Assembly (NCBI GenBank): GCA_045652785.1
Contig: JAZOLF010000022.1
Location: 1 to 12,735, forward strand
Origin: Scatosoma sp045652785
GTDB taxonomy: Bacteria > Bacillota > Clostridia > Christensenellales > Borkfalkiaceae
Length of the DNA stretch: 12,735 bases
Reading direction: 5' to 3'
Each line of letters starts with the position of its first letter. The stretch's first letter is position 1. The notes below the pieces were generated by a model. It did not search any database, was not told the origin of the DNA, and saw only the letters and a program-made list of their open reading frames with translations. Both the position numbers and the translations under genes were made by a program. Shown piece by piece: positions 1-6,558 of this stretch.

Positions 1-614
1 ACTTGATCTTCGAAACCAGGGATGAATGCACCGCTGCCGAGCGTAAGGTCATAGCCTTCTGCTTCGCCGCCGTCGAACTTCACGCCGTCAACCGTACCAA
101 CAAAGTCGATGGTAACGATGTCGCCGTTTGCCGCCGCGCGGGCGGTGATTTCTTCACGGGTAGCCTTCTTGTCAAGCAATCTGTCGATTTCTGCTTGAAC
201 GTCAGCATCGCTTACAGTATATGCAAATTTTTCAATCTTCATACCGGTATAAGCGGAAATTTTCACTTCGGGCTTAACGGGAACAATTGCAACGATCACA
301 ACTTGTTCGTCTTTCAAATCTTCAAGTTGGAATTGAGGTTCGCCAACGAATACGTGCTTCTTGCTTTCCTTTTCCAAGATTTTATCATAGTTTTCGTTGA
401 TCAAAAGGTTGAGCGCTTCGTCCCAGAAAATCGACTTGCCGTATGCGCTTTCGATTACGTTCTTGGGTGCTTTACCCTTACGGAAACCGTTTACCGCGTA
501 CTTATGACGGGTCTTCAAGTAAGCGTCGCTTTGCGCTTTCTTCCATTCTTCGCCATCAAACTTGATGGTGATTTTCAACGTGCTTTTTTCAGCAGCTTTG
601 GTAGTGTACTTCAT
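1..614 (-). CDS. tig: trigger factor, N-terminal part (runs off the left edge)
   Basis: Ribosome-associated chaperone and peptidyl-prolyl isomerase that binds nascent chains at the exit tunnel near L23. The 204 visible residues cover the N-terminal ribosome-binding domain, with the signature loop GFRKGKAP at residues 43-50, and the beginning of the FKBP-type PPIase domain, which includes GDIVTIDFVGTVDG and the LGSGAFIPGFE stretch near the edge. The substrate-binding C-terminal domain lies outside the window, since the family is usually about 430 residues. The ATG at 614 has AGGAG 6 nt upstream (620-625 region). It is transcribed divergently from rqcH. Clostridial tig is often followed by clpP and clpX, but that side is not visible. 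The identification is secure. Confidence 0.96.
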   Translation of the reverse strand, partial: MKYTTKAAEKSTLKITIKFDGEEWKKAQSDAYLKTRHKYAVNGFRKGKAPKNVIESAYGKSIFWDEALNLLINENYDKILEKESKKHVFVGEPQFQLEDLKDEQVVIVAIVPVKPEVKISAYTGMKIEKFAYTVSDADVQAEIDRLLDKKATREEITARAAANGDIVTIDFVGTVDGVKFDGGEAEGYDLTLGSGAFIPGFEDQ

Positions 615-685
615 AGTGTTCTCCTAAAAATCTTTGATTTTTTATTTTTATTTTCGTTTTGGTTGTGTCCGTTTGGGCTCAACAG

Positions 686-713
686 ACTATATTTTAGCAT
701 ATTTCTTTGTAAA
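686..713 (-). promoter_or_regulatory. probable promoter of tig
   Basis: Read on the minus strand, TTTACA (708-713) and TATAGT (686-691) are separated by 16 nt. An overlapping alternative -10, TAAAAT with an upstream TG (691-696), is also possible. This would give an untranslated leader of about 65-75 nt that is very A/T-rich. It is back to back with the rqcH promoter; the two -35 boxes are about 15 bp apart. Confidence 0.5.
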
Positions 714-728
714 AAGAAAGCGTTTTTA

Positions 729-757
729 TTTACAATTTTCAATTTTTGCGGTATAAT
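729..757 (+). promoter_or_regulatory. promoter of rqcH
   Basis: TTTACA (729-734), a 17-nt spacer and a perfect TATAAT (752-757) fit a housekeeping sigma-A promoter. The expected transcription start is near 764, leaving a leader of about 44 nt before the rqcH ATG. Confidence 0.7.
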
Positions 758-796
758 TTAAGGGAAACGTGCGAAAATTACAAAGAAAATTGTAAA
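729..796. repeat. 12-bp repeated element flanking the rqcH promoter
   Basis: TTTACAATTTTC at 729-740 is the exact reverse complement of GAAAATTGTAAA at 785-796. Immediately before the second arm lies a near-copy, GAAAATTACAAA (773-784, two mismatches), in direct orientation. One copy covers the -35 box and another abuts the ribosome binding site (AAAAGG, about 796-800). This could be an operator set or an RNA hairpin arm. The sequence is A/T-rich, so chance is a real alternative. Confidence 0.35.
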
Positions 797-807
797 AAGG
801 ATTGCTT

Positions 808-2499
808 ATGCCACAGGATGCTTTTCACTTAAAACGGCTCGCCGAAGAATTAGACGGCTTGCTTGTCCACGGAAAAATCAATAAAATCACACAATCGTCC
901 AAAGACGAGTTGACTTTATTTATATACACAAAAGGAAAGGTCGTTAAACTCTTTTTTTCAACAAATGCGACGTTTGCGCGCGTTTGTGTGACCGAAACGG
1001 AAAAAGAGCCTTTGCCCGTCGCGCCAAACTTCTGTATGCTCCTGCGTAAACACCTGCTCGGCGCCGAGATTTTGTCCGTCAAACAGCACGGTTTTGAACG
1101 GATTTTAGAGTTGACTTTGCATTGTACGGGAGATTTTTCGTCCTGTGATCGCGTGCTACACGCAGAAATTATGGGCAAGTATTCCAACTTAACGTTGACC
1201 GAAAACGGGGTGATTTTAGGTGCGCTCAAACCGTCGAGTTTAGACACTTTGAACGGACGTCCGCTCTTCCCTGGCGCAAAGTTCGTCTATCCCCATCCGC
1301 AGGACAAAGCATCCCCTTACGACAGGGCGGCGGTTCACGAACGCTACAAGGCGTTTTGCACCAACCGCGAAAGCGTTTCGCAGGAAGATTTGGCGGGGTT
1401 TATCTTTGATAACGTTTCGGGTTTTGCGCTGTCAACGGCAAGGGAATTGCTCCTTCGTCCGATGCCCCGATTGATGCTCCCCGACCTGCTTGCTTGGGCT
1501 TGCGACAACCTTCCTGTTGAACCTTGCATCGCGCAAAAAAACGGGGAAAACGTGGACTTTTTTGCCTTTCCCGTAGAAGGCGGTATCCCTTATCCAAACC
1601 TTGTTTCCGCGATGGACGGGTACTATACCCAAAAGGAAGGAAAGCGCTCTTTCGCCGATAAAAAACGGAAGTTAGAAGGGGCGATCCGCGCGCTTTTGAA
1701 GAAGATTGCAAAGAAAAAACAGGATACCTTAGAACGGCTTGCCGAAAGTGAAAAAGCGGAAAACCACCGTATCAAAGGGGAACTCATTACAGCCAACCTT
1801 TACCGCATCGAAAAAGGTATGAAAGAAGTGACGCTGGAAAACTGGTACGAAGAAGGGTGTCCGACGGTAAAAATCGTGTTAGATCCAACCCTGCCCCCCA
1901 CAAAAAACGCACAAAAGTACTTTAAGACGTACAATAAACTCAAAAGAGCGAAGGAAATTCTCACCCCGATTTTGGCGCAGGAAATCGCCGAAGAGCAGTA
2001 CGCGGAGAGCGTTCTTTCGTCCGTTTTGCTTGCCGAAAACCCCGTCGATTTACGGGAAATTGAAGCCGAACTTATCACGCTTGGGCTGCTTAAAGCCCCC
2101 AAGGAAAAGGTGGGTGCGAAGAAGAAAGAACTCATCACCCCCTATCGCGAGTTCTTCTACGAAGGGTTTACGATTTTGTCTGGCAGAAACAACCTGCAAA
2201 ACGACCGCTTGGTGAAGAACGCCGACGGCAAGGATGTTTGGTTGCATACACAAAAATATCACTCTTCCCACGTCTTGATTTTGGCGGGCGGGAAGAAAGT
2301 ACCCGACGGCGTGATTAAGTTTGCAGCCGAAGTGTGCGCGTACTATTCGGACGGGCGAGCGGGGGATAAAATCCCCGTTGACTACTGCGAAAAGCGGTTC
2401 GTCAAAAAGCCGTCCAAAGCAAAGGCGGGGTTTGTTGTATATACCGATTATAAAACCGCGCTTGCAACCCCTTGCGCGCACGCGGAATATTTAAGGTAA
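808..2499 (+). CDS. rqcH: RqcH / NFACT (FbpA-like) ribosome quality control protein
   Basis: Bacterial homologue of Rqc2/NEMF. By family, it binds 50S subunits carrying a stalled peptidyl-tRNA and recruits tRNA-Ala to add a C-terminal alanine tail as a degradation tag; older annotations call it a fibronectin-binding protein. The 563 residues are the usual length. The N-terminal NFACT-N domain has HGKINKI at about 21-27, an E97-R98 pair at the position of the family's conserved D97-R98, and the E-I-M motif at 120-122 (AEIMGKYSN). A basic coiled-coil region follows at roughly 280-420, and then a C-terminal NFACT-R domain from about 450 (YEGFTILSGRNNLQND, WLHTQKYHSSHV). The ATG at 808 is preferred over the in-frame TTG at 802 because AAAAGG lies 7 nt upstream and the protein then aligns with the usual start. 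It is a monocistronic unit between its own promoter and a terminator. Confidence 0.93.
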   Translation: MPQDAFHLKRLAEELDGLLVHGKINKITQSSKDELTLFIYTKGKVVKLFFSTNATFARVCVTETEKEPLPVAPNFCMLLRKHLLGAEILSVKQHGFERILELTLHCTGDFSSCDRVLHAEIMGKYSNLTLTENGVILGALKPSSLDTLNGRPLFPGAKFVYPHPQDKASPYDRAAVHERYKAFCTNRESVSQEDLAGFIFDNVSGFALSTARELLLRPMPRLMLPDLLAWACDNLPVEPCIAQKNGENVDFFAFPVEGGIPYPNLVSAMDGYYTQKEGKRSFADKKRKLEGAIRALLKKIAKKKQDTLERLAESEKAENHRIKGELITANLYRIEKGMKEVTLENWYEEGCPTVKIVLDPTLPPTKNAQKYFKTYNKLKRAKEILTPILAQEIAEEQYAESVLSSVLLAENPVDLREIEAELITLGLLKAPKEKVGAKKKELITPYREFFYEGFTILSGRNNLQNDRLVKNADGKDVWLHTQKYHSSHVLILAGGKKVPDGVIKFAAEVCAYYSDGRAGDKIPVDYCEKRFVKKPSKAKAGFVVYTDYKTALATPCAHAEYLR

Positions 2500-2507
2500 A
2501 ACAAAAC

Positions 2508-2537
2508 AAAAAAACCGACGAGTGTTCGTCGGTTTTT
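2508..2537. terminator. bidirectional intrinsic terminator between rqcH and rpmA
   Basis: A perfect 7-bp stem CCGACGA/TCGTCGG (2515-2521 with 2526-2532) with loop GTGT is flanked by an A-tract on the left and a T-tract on the right. It therefore works as a terminator on both strands, for the convergent rqcH and rplU-rpmA units. Confidence 0.9.
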
Positions 2538-2553
2538 GTTTTTTACTTAGCGC

Positions 2554-2847
2554 TTAGTTTGCTGCTACTTCTTCGGCTACGGGATAAACGCAAGCCTGTT
2601 TCTTATCTTTGCCCAATCTTTCGTATCTAACGGTGCCGTCCACCAAAGCGAACAACGTGTCGTCTTTACCGATACCTACGCCCGTGCCGGGATGAATTTT
2701 CGTACCGCGTTGGCGAACGAGAATGTTACCAGCAAGAACAAATTGACCGTCAGCACGCTTAACGCCAAGACGTTTTGCTTCGCTGTCGCGTCCGTTGTGG
2801 GACGAACCGGTACCTTTTTTATGAGCGAATAAACGGATAAAAATCAT
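2554..2847 (-). CDS. rpmA: 50S ribosomal protein L27 with an N-terminal extension
   Basis: L27 sits at the peptidyl transferase centre, its N-terminus reaching toward the P-site tRNA. The 97-aa product has the family core HKKGTGSSHNGRDSEAKRLG and the GNILVRQRGTKIHPG segment. Eight residues (MIFIRLFA) precede HKKG. This matches the Firmicutes arrangement in which a short extension ending in F-A is removed by the cysteine protease Prp to expose the functional N-terminus. It is shorter than the common form (such as MLxxNLQFFA) and has Arg where Gln is usual. An AAGGAG lies 9 nt upstream of the ATG. It is the second gene of the rplU-rpmA operon, 72 nt after rplU. The usual intervening prp gene is absent, and obgE does not follow. 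Confidence 0.96.
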   Translation of the reverse strand: MIFIRLFAHKKGTGSSHNGRDSEAKRLGVKRADGQFVLAGNILVRQRGTKIHPGTGVGIGKDDTLFALVDGTVRYERLGKDKKQACVYPVAEEVAAN

Positions 2848-2880
2848 TTTACTTACTCCTTTTCATTCTTAATTTCTTGT

Positions 2881-2896
2881 CTTTGCTTTTGCAAAG
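2881..2896 (-). other. small hairpin in the rplU-rpmA spacer
   Basis: CTTTGC (2881-2886) and GCAAAG (2891-2896) form a 6-bp stem with a 4-nt loop in the transcribed spacer. No T-tract follows on the minus strand, so it is not an obvious terminator. It could be an RNA processing or stability element. Function is not shown. Confidence 0.3.
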
Positions 2897-2919
2897 GGTG
2901 TGCAGTTTACTCTTACAAA

Positions 2920-3225
2920 TTAGAGTTCGATCTTTTCAATCTTAACTGCGGTGAAGGGCTGTCTGTGGCCTTGCTTTTTACGTTCGTTCTTCTTTGCTTT
3001 GTACTTGAAGACGATGATCTTCTTTGCCTTAGCGTGTTCAACAACCGTAGCGGTCACTTTCGCGGATCCAACTTCCGCGCCCGTTTTGATACCGGACTCA
3101 TCTGCAACCATGAGTACTTTGAAAGAACCCGTTTCGCCTTCCGCTGCGGAAAGTTTTTCCAAACGGATTACGTCGCCTTCTGCTACTTTGTACTGCTTGT
3201 TGCCGTTAACGATGATAGCGTACAT
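2920..3225 (-). CDS. rplU: 50S ribosomal protein L21
   Basis: A 101-aa L21 that binds 23S rRNA in the large subunit. Family hallmarks are the N-terminal MYAIIVNGNKQYKVAEGD and the C-terminal KIIVFKYKAKKNERKKQGHRQ segment, with length close to the E. coli protein (103). The start at 3225 is fixed by GGAGG (3237-3240 region) about 10 nt upstream and by the conserved MYAII beginning; an in-frame ATG 63 nt further upstream is inside the leader and is rejected. First gene of the rplU-rpmA operon. Confidence 0.97.
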   Translation of the reverse strand: MYAIIVNGNKQYKVAEGDVIRLEKLSAAEGETGSFKVLMVADESGIKTGAEVGSAKVTATVVEHAKAKKIIVFKYKAKKNERKKQGHRQPFTAVKIEKIEL

Positions 3226-3314
3226 TCTGATTTTACCTCCTCTTTCCACTCTCGAAGTCTCCCCGAGGCGTATGCAAAATTGCATCACTTAAAAAGCCCG
3301 TGTCTATCGGCTCG
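3226..3314 (-). promoter_or_regulatory. 5' leader of rplU-rpmA, candidate L21 autoregulatory leader
   Basis: The roughly 90-nt leader between the predicted transcription start and the rplU ATG contains two local inverted repeats: ATGCAA/TTGCAT and, nearer the gene, CTCG/CGAG around GGGAGACTT. Many Bacillota carry a structured ribosomal-protein leader ahead of rplU (the L21 leader family). Position and size fit, but I could not test the sequence against the covariance model. Confidence 0.4.
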
Positions 3315-3320
3315 ACTAAT

Positions 3321-3350
3321 AATATACCACATTCCCGTTTTTTTCGTCAA
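3321..3350 (-). promoter_or_regulatory. promoter of rplU-rpmA
   Basis: On the minus strand, TTGACG (3345-3350), an 18-nt spacer and TATATT (3321-3326) form a good sigma-A promoter. The expected start is near 3313. Confidence 0.7.
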
Positions 3351-3437
3351 GCATTTTTCTTCTCTTTTTATAAAAAAGTTGGTATATTTTTGTCGATTTT
3401 TACCCACGCTACTAAAAACCGAAAAGGAGCGTAAATA

Positions 3438-3887
3438 ATGGAAAACGAATGTAAACGCAAAAAATGCGAAGAAGCGCTTGCTGAAATCTACCGTAATGCC
3501 GATTTGGCGATGCAATCCATCGTGGATATTTTGCCCCAAGTAGAACACGACGGCATGAAAGCGGAACTCCGCGCCCAGCACGACGGATATGAACAAATCA
3601 TTGCCAAGGCGGCAAAGATTGCCAAGGACAAGGGGATTGAACTCAAAAAGCCGGGGGTGTTCAAAAAGGCGATGATGTGGGGTGCGATTAAAATGAACTC
3701 CATGATAGACGGCAGCCGAAACCACATCGCGGAAATGATGGTTCGCGGAACGGTGATGGGTATTACCGCCCTTCGAACCACGCAAACAGACTTGCCTATT
3801 GAACCCGACAAGGAAATTGAAAGTTTGCTTGCGGAAATCATCGCTTTGGAAGAAGACTATGAAAAGCGCTTAAAAGAGTATTTATAA
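3438..3887 (+). CDS. 149-aa helical protein of unknown function
   Basis: A credible gene: GGAG lies about 9 nt upstream of the ATG, a terminator follows, and codon use resembles its neighbours. I do not recognise a named family. The sequence is almost entirely helix-forming: an N-terminal helix (about 8-28), a long second helix (about 33-65), a helix with a Met-rich segment KKAMMWGAIKMNSMIDGS (about 75-95) continuing into RNHIAEMMVRGTVMGI, and a highly acidic C-terminal helix (about 122-149, EIESLLAEIIALEEDYEKRLKEYL pattern). This suggests a four-helix bundle of the ferritin-like/DUF2383-like shape. I see no paired ExxH diiron motifs, no signal peptide and no clear membrane segment. It has no operon partner. 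Confidence 0.8.
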   Translation: MENECKRKKCEEALAEIYRNADLAMQSIVDILPQVEHDGMKAELRAQHDGYEQIIAKAAKIAKDKGIELKKPGVFKKAMMWGAIKMNSMIDGSRNHIAEMMVRGTVMGITALRTTQTDLPIEPDKEIESLLAEIIALEEDYEKRLKEYL

Positions 3888-3935
3888 GCAACGCTTATAA
3901 AACCAACTCTTAAAGACATAAGCATAAATTATAAC

Positions 3936-3966
3936 AAAAAGCAGGGACAATCGCCCTGCTTTTTTG
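3936..3966. terminator. bidirectional intrinsic terminator
   Basis: An 11-bp stem, AAAAAGCAGGG (3936-3946) with CCCTGCTTTTT (3954-3964), closes a 7-nt loop. The A- and T-tracts on either side let it serve both the upstream plus-strand gene and the convergent rng. Confidence 0.9.
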
Positions 3967-3989
3967 CGTTCAATCCATACATGGTAGGG

Positions 3990-5507
3990 TCATTCTACCA
4001 AAATTGCGTTTTCGGGAACGGTAGGGAAACGGTTGTTTTCGCCCCGCACGTGGAAGGTATGTTCCTTGTAAGTTTTGTGAGGAACAAGATAAATCCGTTT
4101 ATTTTTCCAACGCCCCTGCATTTCCTTAGAGAAGATGCCTTCTTGGATAATTTTTCGCGCCATCCCTTCGTTTAAGTCAACGATTGCGGAAACGTACCCT
4201 TCGACGAAACAATCGAGCAAGTCTTCGCGTACCCAAGTCATCATGAATAGGTCGTTATGCACCGCGCCGTTGCCGTGACAATGGGGGCAGGGTTTGATAA
4301 GCGACGTTGCAAGGTCTTTCCCCACACGTTTACGGGTGAATTGCGTGATGCAAAGTTCACTCATCGGCAAAACGTTGCATTTTGCTTTGTCCGCCGCGAG
4401 ATATTCCCGCAGGGTTTGGGTGACTTTTTCGCGATGATCTTCGTTGAACATATCAATAAAGTCCACCACGACAATCCCGCCGATGTTTCTCAGCCGCACC
4501 TGACGGGCGATTTCTTTCGCTGCGCGCAGGTTGACGTTGAACACCGTTTCTTCTAAGTTGTTTTCCCCGATAAAACTGCCTGAATTAACGTCCACGACGG
4601 TCATCGCTTCGGTGTGGTCAATGATAATCGAGCCGCCCCCTTCTAAGGGCACACGCGGTTTTGTTGCGTCGTAAACAAGTTGTGAGATGCCGTACTCACG
4701 GAACATGGAACGCTCCCCTTCGTACATACGAAGTAGGCTCTTATCGGCGGGTTCAAACTCACCCACCGTTTCCATAAAGGTGAGCAGCCGATCGTACAAT
4801 TCCTTGTCGCCGACGTGCATGGCGGTGATTTCATCACCGAAACTGTCGCGGGCAACCCGAACAGGTAAATCTTCGTCTTGATAAAGGAGCGCGCCAACAG
4901 GCGCATCCTTGGCTTTTTCGTAGGTAATCGCCGCTAATTTCCGCAGGTAGTTTGCTTCACGTTCCAACTCTTCGGCGGTGGCTTGCGGTGCTTTTGTGCG
5001 CAGGATAAAGCCTGCGTTTTCCCCGTCTTTGCGCAGGGATTTTGCCGCGTCCATTAACCGTTCGCGCTCCGTTTCGTCGGTGATTTTTCTGGAAACCCCG
5101 AAGAACAGCGTACCAGGAAGATAGATGATGCGTTTACCTACAAAAGACAGGGTTGCCGATACTTTTGCGCCCTTGCTGCCGCGTGCCGACTTTGTCACTT
5201 GGACGATCACTTCATCCCCGACTTTGAGTTCGGACAAAGGAGTGGGAGATGTGGAAAGCAACCCATCGTATTTGGCGCAATCGGTGTAGGTTTCGTCGGT
5301 GGAAAGGTAGCAATTCCGTTCCAACCCGCAATCCACGAACGCGGCGTTCATGCCCGAAAGCACGTTCATCACCACGCCTTTGTACACGTTGCCGACGATG
5401 TTGCCGCTCTCTTCGTTTTCGCATTCAAATTCGACCACTTTTCCGTCTTCCAACAGGGCAACGAATTGTTGGCCGCAATATCGATCAAAAAACCATTCTT
5501 TCTTCAT
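3990..5507 (-). CDS. rng: ribonuclease E/G family endoribonuclease
   Basis: Single-strand-specific endoribonuclease acting in rRNA maturation and mRNA decay. The 505-aa product has an N-terminal S1 RNA-binding region (about 36-125: GNVYKGVVMNVLSGMNAAFVD). The DNase I-like catalytic core has metal-ligand aspartates D306 in VVDVNSG and D349 in VVVDF, with D352 nearby. The zinc-link motif CPHC is at 407-410 (CPHCHGNG), followed by a C-terminal small domain. The length fits RNase G, with no long disordered scaffold tail as in RNase E. The start at 5507 (MKKEWFFD) is chosen over an ORF extension to 5567 because GGAG lies 4 nt upstream and the extension (MLGRSPFTPL) is not family-like. The position between a SpoIVFB-like gene and rplU-rpmA matches the order in many Bacillota. 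It has its own promoter. Confidence 0.95.
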   Translation of the reverse strand: MKKEWFFDRYCGQQFVALLEDGKVVEFECENEESGNIVGNVYKGVVMNVLSGMNAAFVDCGLERNCYLSTDETYTDCAKYDGLLSTSPTPLSELKVGDEVIVQVTKSARGSKGAKVSATLSFVGKRIIYLPGTLFFGVSRKITDETERERLMDAAKSLRKDGENAGFILRTKAPQATAEELEREANYLRKLAAITYEKAKDAPVGALLYQDEDLPVRVARDSFGDEITAMHVGDKELYDRLLTFMETVGEFEPADKSLLRMYEGERSMFREYGISQLVYDATKPRVPLEGGGSIIIDHTEAMTVVDVNSGSFIGENNLEETVFNVNLRAAKEIARQVRLRNIGGIVVVDFIDMFNEDHREKVTQTLREYLAADKAKCNVLPMSELCITQFTRKRVGKDLATSLIKPCPHCHGNGAVHNDLFMMTWVREDLLDCFVEGYVSAIVDLNEGMARKIIQEGIFSKEMQGRWKNKRIYLVPHKTYKEHTFHVRGENNRFPTVPENAILVE

Positions 5508-5583
5508 AAAACTCCGTCCATTCACGCCGATTTTATGCAGGGGCGTAAACGGGCTGCGTCCAAGCATTCAAACATTCTCAAGC

Positions 5584-5612
5584 ATTATAGCACAGTTTTT
5601 TTGCCTTTTCAA
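5584..5612 (-). promoter_or_regulatory. promoter of rng
   Basis: On the minus strand, TTGAAA (5607-5612), a 17-nt spacer and a perfect TATAAT (5584-5589) with an upstream TG (extended -10). The transcription start should lie near 5577, giving a leader of about 70 nt that contains a short direct repeat (GAATGCTTG-like, twice). Confidence 0.8.
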
Positions 5613-5640
5613 GTGGGTTTGAAAAAGAAATACAAGTTTT

Positions 5641-6558
5641 TTAGGAAAAATCGAGAAAAAAATCAGAAAAAGTGGCGTAAAGGTTGCGCTTTTGAAAGAA
5701 ATCAGAGAGTTGGCTTTGGCTAATAGAACCTAAAAACCGCTCGTCTTTGGTGTAAACGTCAAAGGAAAGGTACTGCCCTGATGACAAAAAAGCGAGTGCT
5801 TTTTTTACCGTACACGTTTCTAAAACCCCGACGTGCTTGATGGGGATACCCCTTTCAAAGGCTTTGCGGTTGGAAAAATCCAACTTCACGTAGCCGTCTT
5901 TTTTTGCGCATAGCCCTGCAAATAAAAACACGGTAAACGCCCCCAAAGAGAAGTTGGGGCTGCCCTGAAACCAAGTAGCAACAAACAGCGCCCCGCCCGC
6001 CAAACAAAACGCCCCGCTAACCATTCGGCAAACAAAAAGTGCGCGCTTTTTTGATTTTGTGGGGGGCAGGTATGCGTTGAATAATAAAACGAGCGCACAA
6101 TACAGCGTTCTTCCACCATCCAAAGGCAGGGCAGGCAACAGGTTGCAAGCGGCGAGAGATATGGTAGAAACAAAGGCTGTTTCGGTGTACGGATAGAGCG
6201 ACGGATAGCACCACCAAAGCGCCAAGAACCCCGCCGCTAACATGAGATTAAATAGCGGGCCAGCAATCGCAATTTTTATTTCGTCTTTCGGGGAAACGCC
6301 GTCTAAATCTACCGTCACCGTTGCGCCGTAGGGCATCAGGCAAACGGATTTCATTGCGTACCCGATTTTTGCGGCAGCGATGGCGTGTGCCGACTCATGT
6401 AAAATAGCACAAAGAGCAACGGAAACAAAGGACAGGAACTCACCTGTGAACGAATACCATACGCCCGCAAAAAAGAAGAGAGGGTGAACGCGCAATTTTC
6501 CGCAAAACAAAGAAAAGCGGCGCTTGCCGCTTTTCGTCTTATTCTTCCGTCCAGGCAA
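5641..6558 (-). CDS. spoIVFB: SpoIVFB-like site-2 (M50) intramembrane metalloprotease
   Basis: A polytopic zinc metalloprotease of the site-2 protease family. In spore formers the namesake cleaves pro-sigma-K in the outer forespore membrane. Visible features: RVHPLFFF near the N-terminus, the catalytic motif H54-E-S-A-H58, a GPxxN motif (about 100-104), NLLPALPLDGGR with the third metal ligand D147, and several hydrophobic segments up to about residue 220. A soluble C-terminal region (about 226-305) resembles the degenerate CBS-like domain of SpoIVFB. The start is uncertain. Frame and GGAG (10 nt upstream) support a TTG at 6558, overlapping spoIVFA by 20 nt; TTG codons at 6510 and 6495 are alternatives, the last giving a start at RVHPLF. 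The assignment rests on motifs plus coupling to a SpoIVFA-like gene and rng-rplU-rpmA synteny. The substrate here is unproven. Confidence 0.82.
   Translation of the reverse strand: MPGRKNKTKSGKRRFSLFCGKLRVHPLFFFAGVWYSFTGEFLSFVSVALCAILHESAHAIAAAKIGYAMKSVCLMPYGATVTVDLDGVSPKDEIKIAIAGPLFNLMLAAGFLALWWCYPSLYPYTETAFVSTISLAACNLLPALPLDGGRTLYCALVLLFNAYLPPTKSKKRALFVCRMVSGAFCLAGGALFVATWFQGSPNFSLGAFTVFLFAGLCAKKDGYVKLDFSNRKAFERGIPIKHVGVLETCTVKKALAFLSSGQYLSFDVYTKDERFLGSISQSQLSDFFQKRNLYATFSDFFLDFS
6512..6535 (-). terminator. terminator-like hairpin inside the spoIVFA/spoIVFB junction
   Basis: A perfect 10-bp stem, GAAAAGCGGC/GCCGCTTTTC with loop AAGC on the minus strand, starts 3 nt after the spoIVFA stop codon. 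A U-rich run (TTTTCTTTGTTTT) follows. It has the form of an intrinsic terminator but lies inside the 5' coding part of spoIVFB if that gene begins at 6558. It may attenuate the downstream gene. Confidence 0.6.

Noticed and set aside
3..761. 252-aa open frame on the plus strand
   Set aside because: It is antisense to tig and its promoter region, with no ribosome binding site; the trigger factor signature is on the other strand.
2050..2481. 143-aa open frame on the minus strand
   Set aside because: It is antisense to the NFACT-R part of rqcH and has no supporting signals.
3882..3899. Small inverted repeat ATAAGC/GCTTAT at the end of the 149-aa gene
   Set aside because: The loop is only 3 nt with no T-tract, and a much better terminator follows at 3936-3966.
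5199..5723. 174-aa open frame on the plus strand
   Set aside because: It is antisense to the 5' half of rng and crosses the rng promoter; its composition is that of a shadow frame.
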